Shown here: piece by piece, positions 12,167 to 15,968 of the stretch
Layout of the letters: each line of letters starts with the position of its first letter
How positions within the stretch are numbered: the stretch's first letter is position 1
NCBI GenBank assembly: GCA_023436605.1
Contig: JAEZIQ010000132.1
Coordinates: forward strand, 1-15,968
DNA: 15,968 nucleotides
Direction of reading: 5' to 3'
DNA from: Actinomycetes bacterium
GTDB taxonomy: Bacteria > Actinomycetota > Thermoleophilia > Solirubrobacterales > 70-9
Translations under genes and position numbers: made by a program
The notes under the pieces: model-generated
Seen by the model: the letters and a program-made list of their open reading frames with translations, nothing else
Database searches by the model: none
Told to the model about the DNA's origin: nothing

Positions 12167-14968
12167 ATGAGCGAGACCCGGGACGGTCTGATCGAGAGGG
12201 AAAGGGAACTCCACCAGCTGCGGAACCAGCTCGATAACGCTTGCGCCGGCAGGGGTTCGCTGGTGGTGGTCGAGGGTCCCGCTGGAATCGGCAAGACCTC
12301 GCTGATCCGGGCGGCGATCGCCGACGCCCGCGAGCGCGGGATGACGGTCATTTCCGGTCGTGGGGGAGTCCTCGAACAGGACGTCGAGTTCGGGGTCGTG
12401 CGACAGATGGTCGAACGCGAAGTCATAGATGCCGGCGATGAAGAGCGTGAACTCCTCCTCGCCGGGCCGGCGGCTCCGGCCGGAGTCGCGCTCGGGCTTT
12501 CCGAGACGCCGGCCGATCCCGGACCAGGCAGCGACACCTCGGAGAACCTGCTTCACGGCTTCTACTGGCTTACCGTGAACCTGGCCGAACGCGGCCCGAT
12601 CCTCGCTGTCTTCGACGACGCCCACTGGGGTGACACGGCCTCGCTTGCGACCGCGGCCTACCTCGCCCACCGGGTCGAAGGTCATCCGATCGCGATGCTG
12701 GCGGGGGTCCGGGACGACGAACCGCTCTCCAAGTCGAGGTTCCTCGCCCCGGTGCTGAACGAGGCGGGTGCCACCTATATCCGGCCCGGTCCGCTGAGCG
12801 TCGATGGAATCGCGACTTTGTTCTCCAACGCCTTCGAAGGAGCCGAAGTTCCGCCCGAACTTGCCGATGCCGCGCTCCGGGCGACGAGCGGGAATCCGTT
12901 CTTTGTGACCGAGCTTGCCCGTGATCTCGCCAACTCACATTCCGACCCGTCCGGGCTTTCGCCGGAGCAGGTGCTCGCGGCCGACCCGGCTACGGTCAAG
13001 CGCACCCTGCTGATGCGGCTGGGGGCGCTGGGCCCGGCCGCCCGTCAGCTCGCCCAGGCTCTCGCCACCCTTGGGGGTGAGGGGGAACTGCGGCACGCGA
13101 TGGCGATCGCGGACCTGGAGAACGACGAGGCCGAGCAGGCAGTCGACACCCTGGTTGCCGCCGGGCTGGTCGAAGGGGTGCGTCCGGTCCGCCTCGCCCA
13201 CCCTCTGATCCAGGCCGCGATCACGGATGACATGCCGACCTCGGCCTGGGCCGTCGCACACGGACGGGCCCTCAAGGTCCTCGCGTCCGAGGGCGCACCG
13301 GACGAAGTGCTGATCGTCCACGCGCTGAACGGGGAGCCGAACGGTGAGGCGGAGACTGTCGCGATGCTGCGACGGACTGCGGAACGAGCTCGCCTGGGCG
13401 GTCAGCCCCGCACCGCGAGCAGTCACCTGAGACGGGCGCTGGCCGAGCCTCCCGCCCCCGAAACGCGGCCCGAAGTGGTGGCCGAACTGGGGCGGGCGGA
13501 AGTCAGGGCCGGCGAGTTCGAGCCGGGCCTCCAGCACCTCGACGAGTCCCTGCGGGGGCTGACCGACGTCGATCGCCGGATCGAAGTCCACCGCGACCGG
13601 GCCTTTGCGGCGTTCGCTGCCGGCGGCATGGAAGGGGCACGGCAGTTGGTCAGTCAGGCGATGGCCGAACTGGGCGAGGAGGATGCGGACGGCGCCCTTC
13701 AGATGGAAGCTGACCTCGCAACGCTCGCCTGGCTGACCGGGACCGACTCCGGAATCGACCTCAAACGCCACCTCGGGGTCGAAGGAAAGACCAGGGCGGA
13801 GCGGACGATCCTCGGTCTGCTCTCCCAGGAAGAGCACGCGACCGGTGCCAGGCCGGAGGAAGTCATCGAGTTGGCAAACCGCGCCCTCGGAAACGGCCGG
13901 ATGATCGCCGAAGACACCTCGGAAGCACTTGCCTGGTACATGGCCACATACTCGCTCCTTACCTGTGAGGCGCTGAGTGATGCTCGCAACACGATCGAGC
14001 AGGCGCTCGAGGACGGGCACCGAAGGGGCTCTTCATTTGCCCGCGCCGGCGCTCTCGGTTGTCGCTCGGTCCTCGCGATCAACGAAGGTCGCCCGCGTGA
14101 CGCGGAAGCCGACGCGCGGGCCAACGCGGCCGGCGGCATTCCCCCGATCATGGTTCCGGTAAACGCCTCGTTTCGGGTTCGGGCCCTGACCGAGCAGGGA
14201 AAGCTCGAGGAGGCCCGGGAGGAACTCGCGGCCGGAGGCATCGAGAACAGCGCCGGCGGCCCGACCGTGCTGCGCTGGATCCCCTGGGGGCGGGCAGTTC
14301 TCTTTGAAGCACTCGGGGACCTTGAAGGTGTGCGGGCGGCGGTCGCGCCGCTGGAGGAGGACGACCGCTCCGGCCGCTCGATGAAGGCGCTCTCGTGGCG
14401 TGCTCTTCTTGCCCGGACGATCAGCCGGAGCGGATTCAGCGAGGAGGCTGACCGGTTGGCACGCGATCACCTCGACTGGGCCGAGTGGTGGAACCGGCCG
14501 GCTGCGCTCGGGATCGCGCTGAGAGCAAGGGCCCTGGCCGGGCCGACCGATCAGCGGGTCGACCGGATGCGGAACGCCGTCGAGGTGCTGTCCGGATCGG
14601 CGCTGAAGACAGAGGAAGCGAAAGCACGAGTCGAACTCGGAATCGCCCTGCTGAGATCCGGAAAGAAGAAGGACGGCAAAGCTGAATTGGAGGCCGGCCT
14701 TGAACTCGCGACCGCCTCGGGGGCACGACTGACCGCCCAGGTGGCCGCCGACGAGCTCAGGGTCGCCGGAGCAGCCCCTAAGCGCCTCGCCTTCGACGAG
14801 CTGACCGCGTCCGAGCGCCGGGTAGCCGAGTACGCAGCTGACGGTCGAACCAACCGGGAGATCGCGGAAGAGCTGTTCGTCACTCCAAAGACGGTGGAGA
14901 ACCACCTGACCCGGGTTTACTCCAAGCTCGGTGTCAGTTCACGCCGCGAACTGAGTTCCGCTCTCTAG
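12167..14968 (+). CDS. Large ATP-binding LuxR family regulator (LAL type)
   Basis: A 933-residue cytoplasmic transcription regulator of the MalT-like LAL class. Seen: Walker A GPAGIGKTS (37-45); Walker B ILAVFDDAHWGD (145-156) in the AAA/STAND ATPase; winged-helix and linker region to about 330; a long Ala/Glu/Arg-rich helical region to about 870 that looks like degenerate TPR repeats; and a C-terminal LuxR helix-turn-helix (879-933) with LTASERRVAEYAADGRTNREIAEELFV... and TVENHLTRVYSKLGV. Family members bind a ligand through the helical region, hydrolyse ATP, and activate target promoters. I chose ATG 12167 over the in-frame TTG three codons before it. There is no ribosome binding site; a possible -10 TAGTAT (12152-12157) would make the mRNA nearly leaderless, but no -35 is seen. 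Targets are unknown; it is divergent from a TetR/crotonase unit. Confidence 0.9.
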   Translation: MSETRDGLIERERELHQLRNQLDNACAGRGSLVVVEGPAGIGKTSLIRAAIADARERGMTVISGRGGVLEQDVEFGVVRQMVEREVIDAGDEERELLLAGPAAPAGVALGLSETPADPGPGSDTSENLLHGFYWLTVNLAERGPILAVFDDAHWGDTASLATAAYLAHRVEGHPIAMLAGVRDDEPLSKSRFLAPVLNEAGATYIRPGPLSVDGIATLFSNAFEGAEVPPELADAALRATSGNPFFVTELARDLANSHSDPSGLSPEQVLAADPATVKRTLLMRLGALGPAARQLAQALATLGGEGELRHAMAIADLENDEAEQAVDTLVAAGLVEGVRPVRLAHPLIQAAITDDMPTSAWAVAHGRALKVLASEGAPDEVLIVHALNGEPNGEAETVAMLRRTAERARLGGQPRTASSHLRRALAEPPAPETRPEVVAELGRAEVRAGEFEPGLQHLDESLRGLTDVDRRIEVHRDRAFAAFAAGGMEGARQLVSQAMAELGEEDADGALQMEADLATLAWLTGTDSGIDLKRHLGVEGKTRAERTILGLLSQEEHATGARPEEVIELANRALGNGRMIAEDTSEALAWYMATYSLLTCEALSDARNTIEQALEDGHRRGSSFARAGALGCRSVLAINEGRPRDAEADARANAAGGIPPIMVPVNASFRVRALTEQGKLEEAREELAAGGIENSAGGPTVLRWIPWGRAVLFEALGDLEGVRAAVAPLEEDDRSGRSMKALSWRALLARTISRSGFSEEADRLARDHLDWAEWWNRPAALGIALRARALAGPTDQRVDRMRNAVEVLSGSALKTEEAKARVELGIALLRSGKKKDGKAELEAGLELATASGARLTAQVAADELRVAGAAPKRLAFDELTASERRVAEYAADGRTNREIAEELFVTPKTVENHLTRVYSKLGVSSRRELSSAL

Positions 14969-14983
14969 AGGCGCGGCACCGGA

Positions 14984-15000
14984 CCGGGTGGTCTGCCCGG
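14984..15000 (+). terminator. Small GC hairpin after the LAL regulator gene
   Basis: CCGGG (14984-14988) pairs with CCCGG (14996-15000) around a 7-base loop, 15 bases after the stop codon. It is followed by a C-rich run, not by T residues. A weak terminator candidate. Confidence 0.25.
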
Positions 15001-15005
15001 CCCCC

Positions 15006-15039
15006 ACCCCCCAAAGCAGAAATCAGGGGTGAAAACCCC
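15006..15039 (+). promoter_or_regulatory. Alternative hairpins upstream of the small ORF
   Basis: GGGGT (15026-15030) can pair with ACCCC downstream (15035-15039) across a GAAA tetraloop, or with ACCCC upstream (15006-15010). The two stems exclude each other. The rest of the non-coding stretch 14969-15075 shows a C-rich run at 15001-15012 and no recognisable promoter. Any attenuator role is speculative; the short stems could be chance in GC-rich DNA. Confidence 0.2.
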
Positions 15040-15075
15040 CATGAGGATCGGGCCGGCGTGGTCCAGGCTGCTCCC

Positions 15076-15312
15076 ATGTCCCGTGTTCACCACATCGATC
15101 TCCGCTGTGAGGTCGACCCGCAGCGTGAGGCCATCAGCGGCGAAATGCGTCTCCAACGGGGAGAAGCCCTGTCGTTCAACGGATGGACCGAATTTGCCGG
15201 GGCTCTCGTTTCCCTGGTTTCCGGGGAAGCCGACAAGGCAGGGGTTGGCTCGACCGATCGGGCCCGGGGCGAGCAGGAGAAAAACAAAAATCACCAAGGA
15301 GATGTGAGATGA
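15076..15312 (+). CDS. Small hypothetical protein, about 78 residues
   Basis: I do not recognise a named family, but the sequence looks like a protein. After MSRVHHIDLRCEVDP come DPQREAISGEMRL and then FNGWTEFAGALVSLV. The order D-P-x(4)-I-S-G, basic stretch, F-x-G-W-x-E, A-L resembles small uncharacterised actinobacterial proteins that I recall only generally. There is no signal peptide or membrane helix. The last 20 or so residues (Gly, Glu, Lys, Asn rich) are low in information and overlap the next gene's leader. ATG 15076 is my choice; GTG 15058, preceded by GAGGA, is possible. Its TGA overlaps the next ATG (ATGA), suggesting coupling to the secreted protein. Codon use is less GC-rich at third positions than in the neighbours. 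Moderate confidence that it is real. Confidence 0.5.
   Translation: MSRVHHIDLRCEVDPQREAISGEMRLQRGEALSFNGWTEFAGALVSLVSGEADKAGVGSTDRARGEQEKNKNHQGDVR
15296..15301 (+). promoter_or_regulatory. Strong ribosome binding site of the collagen-like gene
   Basis: AAGGAG, seven bases before ATG 15309, set in an A-rich stretch (15280-15297) that is unusual for this window. It decides the start over longer in-frame extensions. Confidence 0.8.
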
Positions 15313-15908
15313 AAAACCTGAGGAACAAGCGGCCCCGGCTCGGCACGATCCTGGCCAGCATCGCTCTGATCGTCGCTCTCGGCGGCACCGCAACGGCGGC
15401 CTCCGGCCTGATCAACGGCAAGCAGATCAAGAACAGCACGATCACTGGCAAGAAGCTGAAGAACAAGACGATCACCAAGAACAAGCTTGCCCCGAAAACG
15501 ATCAAGGCCCTGAAGGGGCAGCGGGGTCCCCAGGGCGAACAGGGGGAGAAGGGTGAGAACGGAGTAGTCGAGCCGGTCTACGCCGAGTTCGGCAGCGTCA
15601 ACCTGCCGGCCAACACCGAACTGGCGATCGGGACGGTCAACGTGCCGCCCGGCAAGTACTCGGTAACGGCCACGGCGAACGTGTTCTCGATCGGTACCGC
15701 GATCATGGGTTGCGGGCTGAGCGCCAACGCCGGCGGCGGCAACAGCGAGTCGGCGACCTGGAGCTCCCCGGTCGCTTCGAGTCGTAACACGGTCCCGATC
15801 CAGTTCGTGACCGAGTCGAGCCAGGTCACCCAGATCACGCTCGGCTGTCACCCAGGGACAGCGAACGGGGCGGCTTCCGGCACGGTGGTGGTGACTCCGG
15901 TCCAGTAA
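15309..15908 (+). CDS. Secreted collagen-like repeat protein
   Basis: A 199-residue exported protein. Seen: signal peptide with basic start (KNLRNKRPR), hydrophobic core (TILASIALIVALGG) and ATA cleavage site after about residue 30. Then come three 10-residue units at 37-66 (GKQIKNSTIT, GKKLKNKTIT, KNKLAPKTIK) and five Gly-X-Y triplets at 70-84 (GQR GPQ GEQ GEK GEN). The C-terminal domain of about 110 residues is Ala/Val/Thr-rich and probably all-beta, with PGKYSVTATANV and two Cys (GCGLS and LGCHPG) that could form a disulfide. There is no cell-wall sorting signal or C-terminal membrane helix. Start fixed by AAGGAG. The role is unknown; such proteins are plausibly surface or matrix components. 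I recall many paralogues of this layout in Thermoleophilia. The collagen stretch is too short for a stable triple helix alone. Confidence 0.8.
   Translation: MKNLRNKRPRLGTILASIALIVALGGTATAASGLINGKQIKNSTITGKKLKNKTITKNKLAPKTIKALKGQRGPQGEQGEKGENGVVEPVYAEFGSVNLPANTELAIGTVNVPPGKYSVTATANVFSIGTAIMGCGLSANAGGGNSESATWSSPVASSRNTVPIQFVTESSQVTQITLGCHPGTANGAASGTVVVTPVQ
15417..15506 (+). repeat. Three tandem 30-base coding repeats
   Basis: The units at 15417-15446, 15447-15476 and 15477-15506 encode 10-residue repeats ending in T-I-T, T-I-T and T-I-K. The first two share most bases (a GGCAAG start, then AAGAAC and ACGATCAC cores); the third has diverged. This suggests growth by tandem duplication. Confidence 0.6.
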
Positions 15909-15922
15909 CCAGGCGAAAGCTT

Positions 15923-15950
15923 CGTACCCGGTTTCTGGGGGACGGGTGCG
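15923..15950 (+). terminator. Hairpin after the collagen-like gene
   Basis: CGTACCCG (15923-15930) pairs with CGGGTGCG (15943-15950) over 8 bp with one G-T wobble and a 12-base loop, 14 bases after the stop. There is no T tract after it. A plausible terminator for the rightward unit. Confidence 0.4.
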
Positions 15951-15968
15951 GTGGAAGGGGCCGGCCGG

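Noticed and set aside
15029..15307. Alternative 92-codon frame overlapping the proposed small protein
   Set aside because: Ser/Pro/Arg-rich composition typical of a wrong frame, no ribosome binding site, and a less coherent sequence than the frame starting at 15076.
1..15968. Mobile elements, CRISPR arrays, tRNA or rRNA genes, phage defence genes
   Set aside because: No transposase or integrase motifs, no regularly spaced repeats, no tRNA-like cloverleaf and no rRNA segments were seen.

Overview
The window is high-GC DNA in which nearly every base is coding and neighbouring genes often overlap by four bases. Actinobacteria fit best. The last gene encodes a short secreted protein with repeated K-N-x-T-I-T units followed by a few Gly-X-Y triplets. 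I associate that architecture with Thermoleophilia (Solirubrobacterales and relatives), so that class is my best guess; it rests on recall, not on a search. I see no phage, insertion sequence, tRNA, rRNA or CRISPR array.

Region 1 (about 1-8789) is a divergent catabolic and transport locus. An acyl-CoA dehydrogenase reads leftward. Reading rightward is a tight seven-gene run: Rieske non-haem iron oxygenase, FAD-dependent oxidoreductase of the phytoene-desaturase/PYROXD2 type, TetR regulator, then a complete polyamine-type ABC importer (lipoprotein binding protein, two permeases, ATPase). The two units share a 115-bp intergenic region in which the two -35 boxes are the two arms of one perfect dyad, each with a 17-bp spacer to its own -10. 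The Rieske protein has glutamate where most ring hydroxylases have the bridging aspartate, as in carnitine oxygenase CntA. The binding protein keeps most polyamine-contacting acids but has lost two aromatic contacts. My reading is uptake and oxidation of a cationic, probably N-alkylated or quaternary, amine under TetR control. The exact substrate cannot be told from sequence.

Region 2 (8796-12044, all leftward) holds a 14-helix-type (DHA2) MFS exporter with its own near-consensus promoter, placed so that the mRNA would start at the ATG. Upstream of it is a crotonase-fold enzyme, and upstream of that a second TetR regulator with a TTG start and a strong ribosome binding site.

Region 3 (12045-14968) is a 122-bp divergent intergenic region with an imperfect 16-bp direct repeat, then a large LuxR-family ATPase regulator (LAL type).

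Region 4 (14969-15968) starts with about 100 bp of non-coding sequence with small hairpins. It continues with a probable small protein whose stop overlaps the start of the secreted collagen-like protein, and ends in a hairpin.

The most interesting items are the amine locus with its symmetric divergent promoter, the leaderless MFS promoter, the direct repeat upstream of the LAL regulator, and the small-protein/collagen-like pair.
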